This document shows positions 44,880 through 53,776 of a stretch of DNA of 64,000 bases, piece by piece (within the stretch, counting starts at the first letter, position 1; every line of letters starts with the position of its first letter). Source of the stretch: Streptomyces sp. SID11385 (lineage in GTDB: Bacteria > Actinomycetota > Actinomycetes > Streptomycetales > Streptomycetaceae). The position numbers and the translations under genes were made by a program. The notes beneath the pieces were generated by a model, which was given only the letters and a program-made list of their open reading frames with translations, did no database searches and was not told where the DNA came from. The DNA lies in the NCBI RefSeq assembly GCF_010548245.1, contig NZ_JAAGLR010000910.1, positions 1 to 64,000 of the forward strand, read 5' to 3'.

Positions 44880-47045
44880 TCAGCCCTGGACCCCGAGCAC
44901 CAGCGGCAGTACCTCCTCCGCTCCGGCGTCCTTGAGCAGGCCCGCCGCCACGGCGATCGTCCAGCCCGTGTCCGTGAAGTCGTCCACGAGGAGGACCGGC
45001 CCGGGATGCTCGGCCAGCGCCTCGGCGAGCGGGGCGGGCACGGCGAGGGCTCCCCGCAGTGAGAGGAGTCGCTGCGCGCTGTTCCCCCGGTGCGCACGCC
45101 TCGGCTCGTCGTCCTCCCGCAGGACCAGCCCACCGAGGAAGGGCAGTTGACCGATCCGGGCGACACGGTCGCCAAGCGAGTGCACCAATTCGGGGTGAGT
45201 TCGAGAAGGAAGCGTGACCACCCCGGCCGGGCGTGTGAGCGCGTCCTTCTCGCCCGAGGCCCACCCGCCCGGCCCCTTGGCCCAGTCGGCGAGTACCGCG
45301 ACCACCGCTTGGAGCACGTCGTCGGGTACCGGCCCGTCGGAGGCGTCGGGGCCGAGCAGGGGACGGAGCCTGTTGCCCCAGCCGATGTCCGAGAGCCGGC
45401 CCAGCGCTCGTCCCGTCTCGGCCCGCTGCGAGGCCGGAATGCGCCCCTTGAGCGGCACGCCGACGGCGCTCAGGCCGGTCGGCCACATACGCCGCGGCTC
45501 CACGTCGACCCCGGGGCGCTCCAGTTCGCCGTGCGCGGAGGTGAGCGCGACCGGCGACACCTCCGTGCCGAAACGTGTGCCGGCGCAGTTGTCGCACCGG
45601 CCGCAGGGAACGGCTGCCTCGTCGTCGAGCGCACGACGCAGGAACTCCATCCGGCACCCGGTGCCCGTCACGTAGTCCCGCATCGCCTGCTGTTCGATCG
45701 CCCGCTGCCCGGCCACCCAGGCGTAACGCTCCGCGTCGTACGCCCAAGGTTGTCCGGTAGCGGTCCAGCCGCCCTTCTCCTTGCGGACCGCCCCGTCGAC
45801 GTCGAGCACCTTCAGCATGGCCTCCAGCCTGGTGCGCCGCAGATCGACGAGCGGTTCGAGAGCCTGGGTCGACATCGGCCGGGAGGAGTTGGCGAGAATG
45901 TCGAGAGTCCGCCGTACCTGTTCCTCCGGCGGGAAGGCCAGAGAGGAGAAGTACTTCCAGATCGCCTCGTCCTCCTTGCCCGGCAGCAGCAGTACCTCGG
46001 CGTGCTCCACCCCGCGCCCCGCGCGGCCCACTTGCTGGTAGTAGGCGATGGGGGAGGAGGGGGCGCCGAGATGGACCACGAAGCCGAGGTCCGGCTTGTC
46101 GAAGCCCATGCCGAGGGCGGATGTCGCCACGAGCGCCTTCACCCGGTTGGCGAGGAGGGCCTGCTCGGCCTCCAGCCGGTCCGCGTTCTCCGTGCGTCCG
46201 GTGTAAGAGGTCACTTCGTGGCCGCGTTGGCGCAGGTAGGCGACCACTTCGTCGGCCGTGGCGACGGTCAGGGTGTAGATGATGCCCGAGCCCGGCAGTT
46301 CGTCGAGGTGATCCGCGAGCCATGCGAGCCTGTGAGCGGCGTCGGGCAGACGCAGCACTCCGAGGCTGAGGCTCTCGCGGTCGAGCGGTCCGCGCAGTAC
46401 GAGAGCACCGTCCCCGCCCCCGCCGGTCCCGAGCTGCTCAGCCACGTCCGCGGTCACCCGCGCGTTCGCCGTCGCCGTGGTGGCCAGCACGGGAACCCCC
46501 GTCGGCAACTCGGCGAGCATCGTGCGCAGCCGCCGGTAGTCCGGGCGGAAATCATGCCCCCAGTCGGAGATGCAGTGTGCCTCGTCGACCACGAGCAGGC
46601 CCGTCGCCGCCGTGAGACTCGGGAGGACCTCGTCGCGGAACACCGGATGGTTGAGGCGCTCTGGGCTCACGAGGAGCACGTCGACCTCTCCGGCACGGAT
46701 CTCCTCCTGGACCGCGTCCCACTCCTCGCGATTCGCCGAATTGATCGTGCGTGCCTTGATCCCCGCCGCGGCGGCTGCCTCCACCTGGTTGCGCATGAGG
46801 GCGAGCAGCGGAGAGACGATGACGGTCGGGCCGCCGCCCCGCTGCCTGATGAGCGCCGTGGCCACGAAGTACACGGCGGACTTCCCCCAGCCCGTACGCT
46901 GCACAACCAGGGCCCTGCGGTGGTGTACGACCAGCGCTTCGATGGCCTGCCACTGGTCCTCGCGCAGCCGTGCTCGCCCGGTGGGGTCCCCCACAAGCTG
47001 GGCGAGAACCGCGTCGGCAGTAGTGCGAAGGTCTTCGTCGTTCAT
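44880..47045 (-). CDS. recQ: RecQ helicase with C-terminal PRTase-like domain
   Basis: DNA helicase, 721 residues. N-terminal RecQ core: Walker A TGWGKSA, DEAH box VVDEAHCISDW, YYQQVGRAGRG motif VI and the zinc module CGRCDNC. The C-terminal about 100 residues do not look like HRDC; they contain VLLVDDFTDTGWT (about 681-693), the PRPP-binding loop of phosphoribosyltransferases such as ComF. Start ATG at 47045; GGGGG precedes it. Divergent from the DUF4192 gene with DnaA boxes between. Confidence 0.9.
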   Translation of the reverse strand: MNDEDLRTTADAVLAQLVGDPTGRARLREDQWQAIEALVVHHRRALVVQRTGWGKSAVYFVATALIRQRGGGPTVIVSPLLALMRNQVEAAAAAGIKARTINSANREEWDAVQEEIRAGEVDVLLVSPERLNHPVFRDEVLPSLTAATGLLVVDEAHCISDWGHDFRPDYRRLRTMLAELPTGVPVLATTATANARVTADVAEQLGTGGGGDGALVLRGPLDRESLSLGVLRLPDAAHRLAWLADHLDELPGSGIIYTLTVATADEVVAYLRQRGHEVTSYTGRTENADRLEAEQALLANRVKALVATSALGMGFDKPDLGFVVHLGAPSSPIAYYQQVGRAGRGVEHAEVLLLPGKEDEAIWKYFSSLAFPPEEQVRRTLDILANSSRPMSTQALEPLVDLRRTRLEAMLKVLDVDGAVRKEKGGWTATGQPWAYDAERYAWVAGQRAIEQQAMRDYVTGTGCRMEFLRRALDDEAAVPCGRCDNCAGTRFGTEVSPVALTSAHGELERPGVDVEPRRMWPTGLSAVGVPLKGRIPASQRAETGRALGRLSDIGWGNRLRPLLGPDASDGPVPDDVLQAVVAVLADWAKGPGGWASGEKDALTRPAGVVTLPSRTHPELVHSLGDRVARIGQLPFLGGLVLREDDEPRRAHRGNSAQRLLSLRGALAVPAPLAEALAEHPGPVLLVDDFTDTGWTIAVAAGLLKDAGAEEVLPLVLGVQG

Positions 47046-47098
47046 GCCCCCATGCAACCTGATGGAACCGACAACCGGCGAACGAGGGCGTCGCGAGC

Positions 47099-47107
47099 TG
47101 TGGATAA
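47099..47107 (-). promoter_or_regulatory. DnaA box (minus orientation)
   Basis: TGTGGATAA, the complement of the perfect box TTATCCACA. It lies 54 bases upstream of the recQ start and is inverted relative to the box at 47199-47207. Confidence 0.6.
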
Positions 47108-47198
47108 CTTCCCCACCCGGAGATCATCGGATGAACGAGCGCGAGATGATTTGGAAAATCAGATAAATCATGTGTGCGACAAAACTCAATACGAGTGG

Positions 47199-47207
47199 TT
47201 ATCCACA
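47199..47207 (+). promoter_or_regulatory. DnaA box (plus orientation)
   Basis: A perfect TTATCCACA, 100 bp from its inverted partner at 47099 and 45 bases upstream of the DUF4192 gene start. Between the boxes is an AT-rich stretch with the inverted repeat TGATTT-GGA-AAATCA at 47147-47161. Confidence 0.6.
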
Positions 47208-47251
47208 GGCGGGCGAGGACGAATTTTGCTTTTCCGTGCACAGTGCTCTCC

Positions 47252-49867
47252 ATGACGCATCGCAACGACGCATCCGACTCGTCCGCCACTCCTTCCGCCG
47301 AGCAGTCCGCTGTCCCTTTCGGCGAGCAGTCTGTCGCCCCTTCCACGGAACTCCCCGCCGTCCCTACCACCGAGCGGTCCGCCCTTCCGCCCGAAGAGCA
47401 GCCCTCCATCCAGGCCGCTGAGCCGACGACCGGCCTCGAAGCGAGGGACGCTTCTCCGCCGGAGCCCCATGACGCCACTCGCCACGACGCCGCTGAGGAC
47501 CGGTCCTCAGGTTCACTCCAGGTCCAGTTGCCGGACACGACCGAGGACTGCCCCTCCAGTCAGGAGCAGCCTTCCACCACGAAAGAGCCCCGGTCGCCCG
47601 CCTCTGCCGCCGAATCGGCTCCCTCCGGGCCGCCGCCTGGTCACTCCGCGGCGGCGCAGGAGCCGGACGTCGTCGTTCCCGCGCAGCGCAGGGGTGAGCA
47701 CTCTCCGGCCTCGCCGCCCGAGAATCCCAGGGTCCCCGCGCAGCGGCGGTCGCCCGAGCACGACCCCTCGGTCCCGTGGGACGAGCCCCTCCCCTTCACG
47801 GCCTCCCACGCCGGTCCCTCCGCTTTCGTGCCCGAAGCGGAGTCCTGCAAGAAGGCGCTCCCGGAACGGAATGCGATTTCGCTGAAATCCCTCGCGGATC
47901 TCACCGATTCCCTCCCCTACCTCCTGGGCTACGTACCCGGCAACAGCGTCGTCCTGCTCGCGCTGCACGGCGAACGGGGCCGACTCGGGCGACGTACGGC
48001 CGTGCGTATCCCGGATGATCCGGCGCAGTGGCCGCAGATCGCCGAGCGGGCGGCCACGATGCTCCTCGACTCCCCCGGAGATGGCCCCGGCAGGGGAGTG
48101 ACCACCTTCTTGCGGAAGCGGCGCGGAGGCTCCCTGCCCGACGGCGTCATCGCCTTTCTCTTCCAGGAGCCGGAGGAAGCCAGGCCCGGCGCCGTGCCGC
48201 CGCCCGGTGCCACGGAGGTGCGCGAGCGGCTGCGCCCCCTCGCCCAGCACATCCGCGTCGCCTGCGGCCGCTTCGACGTCCCGGTCGTCGAAGCGCTGTG
48301 TGTCTCGACCGGACGTTCCTGGTCCTACGTGACCCCGCTCGAAGAGCAGGAGCCGGCGGGCGCCGCCCTGCTGCCGGCCGGAAGCTCGGTCCTCGCCGCG
48401 ACCTCTGTCTACGAGGGAGTGCCGATTCCGCTCCCTGCCGCGGTGCTGGAGAGCCGACTGCTGCCCTGGCGCACTGCTGCCGCGCAAGCACAGGAACGCG
48501 TCCTCGACCTGGTCGCCCTCGACCTCCTTCCGCAGATCCTGAGCAGCCGGGAGAACGTGCTCAAGATCCGGCGCGGGACGATCGGGCTGCTCGACAACGT
48601 CCTCACACGTTTCGCGACGGTGCCCGTCCTCCCGGACCCGCTCGAAGCAGACCTCGCTGACGACGAGGCGCTCACCCACGAGGAAGCCGCGCGGCTCGTC
48701 ATCGGCCTCCAGGACCGGGAGGCCCGGGACGAGGCGGCGAGTTTCCTCGCTTTCCCCGACGCCGCGCGTCGCCTGTGGCGCGCTCTCGCACGCCGGTGCG
48801 TGCTCTCGTACAAGGAGCACGCGGCGGCGCCGCTCTCGCTCGTCGGCTGGACGGCCTGGGCGCTCGGCGACGAAGGCGAGGCGCGGCTGGCCCTGCACCT
48901 GTCGCTCGCGGTCGATCCGCACTACGTGTTCGCGGCGCTCCTGGACCAGGCGTTCGACAAGGGAGTCGAACCGGACGAGATTCGGCAGCAGTTGCGCGGG
49001 CGCACGGTACCCCCGGTCCCGCGTCGTTCCCCCGCCAAGCCTTCGTCGTCACGCACCACCTTCGGTGCCGAAGGCACGGGACCGGTCCCTGCGGGCGACC
49101 GGGGGCCGGGAGCGCCTTTGAACGCCGAGGGGGCGCCGGAGAGTGGCGCCGGACGGGAGACGGCCGAGGGAAAGTCTGGCGGCGGACGCCGTGGCGCCGG
49201 CTCTGCCGCAAGGACGGGCCCTGCCGCTCGTACGGGCTCCGCTGGCCGCCCGGCGACGCGACGACGCAGTGGGAGCCGGCCCGGCGGAGCCGCGCCGGGG
49301 CGTCCCGGGGCCAAGGTGGTGAAGCGGAGGGAAGGCGGTGGAAGGGAGGCGTACACGCGGACCCGGCGACGTCTCGCCGCATCGCCTCCCGGTTGCGAAG
49401 GGGCGCGCTCGCAGGAGCAGGAACAGCGGGAACGCGAAATCGGGAAGTCCGGAGCCAGCGATCGTCGCGCCGCGGTCGACCGCTCGCCGCGGAACGGGCG
49501 AGGGAACACCGATCCGCAGCCTTCGGACGCCTTCGTGTGGCCCTGGGAAGTGGAGGGGGAAGCGGACCGCGCGCAGCCCAAGGACCGGATCGAGTCCCCC
49601 CTGACGAGCGGCGGACCGCGCCCGGGGTTCCCCGGACGGGAGGCGGCGGCGCAGGACTTGGCGGCAGACGAGCGCGAGACCGTGGCTCCCGATGCGGAGC
49701 AGGGAGGCCACGAGACGTATGCACCCGATGCGGAGCGCGGGAGCCAGGAGACTCGCAGGTCCGCTTCGGGCAGGGAAAACCAGCAGGACCTTACGTCCGG
49801 TCCGGAGCAGGAAGGCCAGAAGAATCCGAGGACGGGGCCGGGCAGTGGCCACCTGGACGCACTTTAG
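47252..49867 (+). CDS. Large DUF4192-domain protein
   Basis: 871 residues. A disordered Ser/Pro/Glu/Thr head of about 200 residues is followed by the DUF4192 domain, beginning ISLKSLADLTDSLPYLLGYVPGNSVVLLAL and extending to about residue 590. A disordered Gly/Arg/Glu tail of about 280 residues ends the protein. DUF4192 is widespread in actinobacteria and has no established function. ATG start at 47252. Most family members are shorter; the long flanks are unusual. Confidence 0.75.
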   Translation: MTHRNDASDSSATPSAEQSAVPFGEQSVAPSTELPAVPTTERSALPPEEQPSIQAAEPTTGLEARDASPPEPHDATRHDAAEDRSSGSLQVQLPDTTEDCPSSQEQPSTTKEPRSPASAAESAPSGPPPGHSAAAQEPDVVVPAQRRGEHSPASPPENPRVPAQRRSPEHDPSVPWDEPLPFTASHAGPSAFVPEAESCKKALPERNAISLKSLADLTDSLPYLLGYVPGNSVVLLALHGERGRLGRRTAVRIPDDPAQWPQIAERAATMLLDSPGDGPGRGVTTFLRKRRGGSLPDGVIAFLFQEPEEARPGAVPPPGATEVRERLRPLAQHIRVACGRFDVPVVEALCVSTGRSWSYVTPLEEQEPAGAALLPAGSSVLAATSVYEGVPIPLPAAVLESRLLPWRTAAAQAQERVLDLVALDLLPQILSSRENVLKIRRGTIGLLDNVLTRFATVPVLPDPLEADLADDEALTHEEAARLVIGLQDREARDEAASFLAFPDAARRLWRALARRCVLSYKEHAAAPLSLVGWTAWALGDEGEARLALHLSLAVDPHYVFAALLDQAFDKGVEPDEIRQQLRGRTVPPVPRRSPAKPSSSRTTFGAEGTGPVPAGDRGPGAPLNAEGAPESGAGRETAEGKSGGGRRGAGSAARTGPAARTGSAGRPATRRRSGSRPGGAAPGRPGAKVVKRREGGGREAYTRTRRRLAASPPGCEGARSQEQEQREREIGKSGASDRRAAVDRSPRNGRGNTDPQPSDAFVWPWEVEGEADRAQPKDRIESPLTSGGPRPGFPGREAAAQDLAADERETVAPDAEQGGHETYAPDAERGSQETRRSASGRENQQDLTSGPEQEGQKNPRTGPGSGHLDAL

Positions 49868-50228
49868 GCGAGCCGGAGTCGAGCCGCGGTGTGATGGCTA
49901 GCCGGCGAGAGTCCGGCCAGGAGGTGATGCTGTCCAGGGGAGCGCCCCCGGCGGTGACCAGGGCTTTTCGATCGGCGCGGAACAGCGGCGGATTCCCGGG
50001 GCGCGAGGGGAGGGGGATGTGCGGTGGAGGAAGGGCTTCCGGGCACCGGACGGTGGCCCGGCGGATCGGGACGGGAGCTATGACGGACGGCCGGAGGAAT
50101 GTCGGGGCAACTGGTCCGGCGCCCGTGACCCATACCCCCCTTCGGGCGTTCATTCCGTGGCGGAGTCGTGGGGACCCTGCGCCCCCGCTCCCGCCCCTCT
50201 CTCGATCGGCACGCGGAAGAAGCCTCTG
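49868..50228. other. Gap before debranching-like gene
   Basis: 361 bases with no supportable gene. GGAAGAAG at 50213-50220 is the ribosome-binding site of the next gene. The reading frame of the next gene continues upstream without conserved sequence or start signal. Confidence 0.45.
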
Positions 50229-52274
50229 ATGTCCTTGACCGCACCACGGCCAGGTGGTCGCGAGTACCGATCCGCACCGGGGAGGCCGGGGCCCGCGCTC
50301 GGCCCGCACGGCAAAGGGGTCCGCTCTCCGGCGGAACCTCCCGCGACACACCGGACGTTGACCGCCGTCGCCCTGCCGGGCCTGGCGATCTCCGCCGAGC
50401 ACGGGCAGCTGACCGGGCAAGGGCTCGAAGGCTTCTACCACTCGGGGAAGCGGCTGCTCTCGCTGTGCCGGCTCCAGGTCGCGGGGCGGGAGCCCCTGCC
50501 CGTGGAGGCGCGCGCTGTGGGCGCGGACCGGACACGGTTCGCGGGTGTGCTGCGGGGTCTCGGTGGACCCGGGCCCGATCCCGATCTGCTGGTGGAGCGC
50601 GAGCGGCACGCGGAGGGCAGTGAGCGCATCACCTTGCGGAGCACGTCGGTGCGCCCGCTGCGACTCGTGGTCGAACTCACCCTGGGGTGCGACCTCGCGG
50701 ACCTCGGGGCCCTGGCCGCCGGCCGCCGGGTCCCCGCTCTGCGGGCCTCCGTGTACGGCGCCGGGTTGCAGTGGTCGTCCCCGGCGGGCAAGGTGGCGCT
50801 CCTCGCCGAGCCGCCCGCGGCCGATGTCGTGGCGGCCTCGGGCCTGTTGCGCTGGGAGTTGGAGATCCCAGCGGGAGGCAGGCAGTCCATCGAGGTGCGG
50901 CTGAGGCCGGAACTCCGCGGTGGCGGGCGGCCGGTGGCACGCGGCGGGACACCGGTCCTCACCGAGGCCGATGCCTCCGGGGACGATCCGCGGGCTGCCG
51001 CCCTGCTGCGCGCCTCGCTCGGAGACCTCAACGCGTTGCTTGTGCGAGAGCCGGGCGAGGCGGGGGAGGTGCACCTTGCGGCGGGGGCGCCCTGGCGGTG
51101 CGGCCTCGCTCCCGCCGAGGCGCTGGCCGCCGCCCGCATGGCCCTGCCGCTCGGCACCCGGCTGGCGGCGGGCACGTTGCGGGTCCTGGCGCGTACGCAG
51201 GTGGCGGAGGGGCCCGAACAAGGCCGTATTCCAGGGCCGTTGCGCGATGCAGGCCCGCACCTGCCGCCAGGGAGCACGAGCGTGGAGGCGACTCTGCTCT
51301 TCCCCGCGCTGCTGGCAGAGGCGTGGAGATGGGGGCTCGACGCCTCCGTGGTCGATGAACTCGCCCCGGTCGCCGAGTCCTGCCTCGGGTGGCTGCGGCG
51401 CGAGACCGAGCGGCACGCCTACGTGCGGGACCGGGAGACCGGCGGCATGGCGCGCGTCGAGACGCAGGCGCACGCTTACCGCGCCGCCCTCCTCGGAGCG
51501 GGCCTCCTGGACGGGATCAACCGGCCCGGATGCGGTGAACTCCGCGAATGGGCAGCTGAGTTCGCTGAACGCTTCCGGGGTGAGTTCTGGTGCGATGACC
51601 GAGGTGGTGGCCGCCCGCCCGCCGCGCTCGACACCGCGGGGCGTCCGGTGCCGCATCTGGGCAGTGCGGCGGCCCACCTGCTCGACAGCGGCCTGGGCCC
51701 GGCGGGACAGGCCGCCCCGTCGTTGCTCGACTCGGCGCGGACAGGACAGCTCGCGCGCCTCCTGGGTGCCCCGGTGATGGACAGCGGCTGGGGATTGCGG
51801 AGCCTCGGGGCGAAGGAGTACGGCTACAGCCCCTTCGGGCACCGGGGCGGCGCTGTACGGGTCCACGAGACGGCGATCGCCGTGACGGGGCTCGCGGCAG
51901 CGGGTTACGAGGTGCAGTCCCATGCCTTGCTGCGGGGGCTGCTCGCGGCGGCGGAGCACTTCGAGTACCGGCTGCCGGAGATGTTCGCCGGTGAGCAGCG
52001 GGGGGAGGGGAGCAGACCCTGGCCGCACCCCTCCGCCTGTCGGCCGGCTGCCGTGGCCGCCGCTGCCGGGGTGCACGTGATCGCGGGACTCGTGGGCATC
52101 CGGCCCGATGTGCCCGAAGGGTCCGTCGCGTTGCGGCCGGTGCGGGGCGCGCCGCTCGGCGAAGTGGGTCTGACCGGCCTCAGTGTCGCGGGGGAGAGCT
52201 TCTCCGCGCGGGTCACCCGGCTCGGGCTCGTGATGGTGGAGGAGGCGCCTGGGCGTCTGCAATTGCGGGCGTGA
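50229..52274 (+). CDS. Glycogen debranching enzyme-like protein
   Basis: 681 residues. The N-terminal part (about 40-250) matches the GDE_N_bis domain of amylo-alpha-1,6-glucosidase-like proteins (SAEHGQLTGQGLEGFYHSGKRLLS). The C-terminal half is a six-hairpin alpha/alpha-barrel type with MDSGWGLRSLG and GYSPFGHRGGAVRVHE. It probably acts on alpha-glucans, but catalytic acids cannot be fixed by eye. ATG start with GGAAG nine bases upstream. Confidence 0.75.
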   Translation: MSLTAPRPGGREYRSAPGRPGPALGPHGKGVRSPAEPPATHRTLTAVALPGLAISAEHGQLTGQGLEGFYHSGKRLLSLCRLQVAGREPLPVEARAVGADRTRFAGVLRGLGGPGPDPDLLVERERHAEGSERITLRSTSVRPLRLVVELTLGCDLADLGALAAGRRVPALRASVYGAGLQWSSPAGKVALLAEPPAADVVAASGLLRWELEIPAGGRQSIEVRLRPELRGGGRPVARGGTPVLTEADASGDDPRAAALLRASLGDLNALLVREPGEAGEVHLAAGAPWRCGLAPAEALAAARMALPLGTRLAAGTLRVLARTQVAEGPEQGRIPGPLRDAGPHLPPGSTSVEATLLFPALLAEAWRWGLDASVVDELAPVAESCLGWLRRETERHAYVRDRETGGMARVETQAHAYRAALLGAGLLDGINRPGCGELREWAAEFAERFRGEFWCDDRGGGRPPAALDTAGRPVPHLGSAAAHLLDSGLGPAGQAAPSLLDSARTGQLARLLGAPVMDSGWGLRSLGAKEYGYSPFGHRGGAVRVHETAIAVTGLAAAGYEVQSHALLRGLLAAAEHFEYRLPEMFAGEQRGEGSRPWPHPSACRPAAVAAAAGVHVIAGLVGIRPDVPEGSVALRPVRGAPLGEVGLTGLSVAGESFSARVTRLGLVMVEEAPGRLQLRA

Positions 52275-52576
52275 AAGTGCGGCCGACGGACTGACGCGCC
52301 CGATGCCGACTCGGGAGCGACGGTTCGCGGCGTGCGAGGTCTGTCGGGCCGAACAAAGGGTCCCAGAGTGTGGGTAGTTGAAGGTGGCGCCGCTCGGCGC
52401 TCGTGCGGGGTGGCCCTGGCCGAGAGGCGGATGCACGGGGCGAAAGAGGCCTGAGACGCGGGGCACGCGACGGCGCTACCGTGGTCGGTGGCCCTGGTCC
52501 GGGGGTCTGAGGGCTGGTGAAAGCGGCGGCCTTGTCAGGGGGCGAGGGCGTCCACGGGCTTTGACGAACGACGTGT

Positions 52577-52598
52577 TTATCGTCAGGTGGACGACTAT
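52577..52598. promoter_or_regulatory. Candidate NrtR operator
   Basis: TTATCGTC and GACGACTAT face each other across AGGTG (arms 52577-52584 and 52590-52598); TCGTC/GACGA is perfect. It lies directly before the Nudix regulator start and overlaps the alternative ATG at 52597, so it favours the start at 52609 and suggests autoregulation. Confidence 0.5.
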
Positions 52599-52608
52599 GA
52601 TCGGTCAC

Positions 52609-53382
52609 ATGGCTCCCTACGACCCCTCCGACTTCCCGCCCTTCGCTGTCACCGTGGATTTGGTGGTGCTCACGGTGCGGCACAACGGGTTGCGGGCGCT
52701 CCTCGTCCGCCGCGGGGAGGCCCCGTACCAGGGGCAATGGGCCCTGCCCGGGGGGTTTGTCCGTCCTGGGGAGGACCTGGCGGCAGCGGCGGGCCGTGAG
52801 CTGGAGGAGGAGACCGGTCTGTGCGCTCACGACGGTGAGTGCACGCAAGGCTCCGACGAGGAGCGCCACGGCGCGCACCTGGAACAGCTCGCCACCTACG
52901 GCGACCCGGGCCGGGATCCCAGGATGCGCGTGGTCAGCGTGGCCCATCTCGCGCTCGCCCCCGATCTTCCCTCGCCCACGGCAGGCGGTGACGCCAGCGG
53001 TGCCACGTGGGCGCCGGCCGAGCGGCTTCTGGGAGAAGAGGGCGCGGGGCGCGAGGACGAGCAACTACTGCCTCTCGCCTTCGATCACGCGCGCATTCTC
53101 TCCGACGGGATCGAGCGTGCCCGATCGAAGATCGAGTATTCCTCGCTTGCCACGGCTTTCTGCCCTGCGGAATTCACGGTCGGCGAACTCCGCCGGGTCT
53201 ACGAGGCTGTCTGGGGAGTGGTGCTCGATCCCCGCAATTTTCACCGCAAGGTGACAGGTACGCCGGGATTTCTTGTGCCCACCGGCGGCACCACGACCCG
53301 GCAGGGCGGCAGGCCGGCACAGCTTTTCCGGGCGGGCGGCGCCACCCTGTTGAATCCGCCCATGCTGCGCCCCGAGATCTGA
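52609..53382 (+). CDS. Nudix-domain transcription regulator, NrtR type
   Basis: 257 residues. The Nudix domain has a complete Nudix box (Gly49-x5-Glu55-x7-Arg63-Glu-Leu-x-Glu-Glu-x-Gly-Leu). A C-terminal winged helix follows (SSLATAFCPAEFTVGELRRVYEAVWG), the layout of NrtR regulators that sense ADP-ribose and control NAD metabolism. An intact box means it may also hydrolyse. Start at 52609 (MAPYDPSDFPPF) rather than 52597 because of the operator. No NAD genes adjoin it. Confidence 0.8.
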   Translation: MAPYDPSDFPPFAVTVDLVVLTVRHNGLRALLVRRGEAPYQGQWALPGGFVRPGEDLAAAAGRELEEETGLCAHDGECTQGSDEERHGAHLEQLATYGDPGRDPRMRVVSVAHLALAPDLPSPTAGGDASGATWAPAERLLGEEGAGREDEQLLPLAFDHARILSDGIERARSKIEYSSLATAFCPAEFTVGELRRVYEAVWGVVLDPRNFHRKVTGTPGFLVPTGGTTTRQGGRPAQLFRAGGATLLNPPMLRPEI

Positions 53383-53776
53383 CACGTACCCCTTTCCGCC
53401 CGGTCGCTCACGGGGTTGCCTGGTCGGCTCCCTTGGTGCGCACAAGAGTGCGTTTCTCACGGAGGGTAGCGATCTGTGCGACCCGAACAGGGTTTTCTCT
53501 CGGGATCGTTCCGTTGCGTGATCTTGCGGCGGCCGGAAACCGGGGCAGCGACGGGCCTGTTGGGAGTCGCTGGGCCGCTGTGGCGGGCGTCGGGCGCGGA
53601 CTGTACCGCAAGATGCCTTGTATGCAGGGAAGCTGAGGGAAAACGCGCGCAACTACCCGACCGCTGCTCGGTAATTTCCGATAAAGCGTCAATTGGCCAA
53701 CGGTAAGCGATCACCCTTTCGTGTGCTTTTCACCAAAGAACTCAAGGCCGTTGGGGAGAGCGCCGACAAACCTTTT
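53383..53776 (+). other. whiH upstream region
   Basis: 394 bases with no gene, comparatively AT-rich toward its end. TCCGATAA at 53677-53684 matches the WhiG-type -10 GCCGATAA at 7 of 8 positions, about 93 bases before the whiH start; the -35 TAAA is not clearly matched at the usual distance. whiH is WhiG-dependent in S. coelicolor, so this is a reasonable candidate promoter. Confidence 0.45.
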
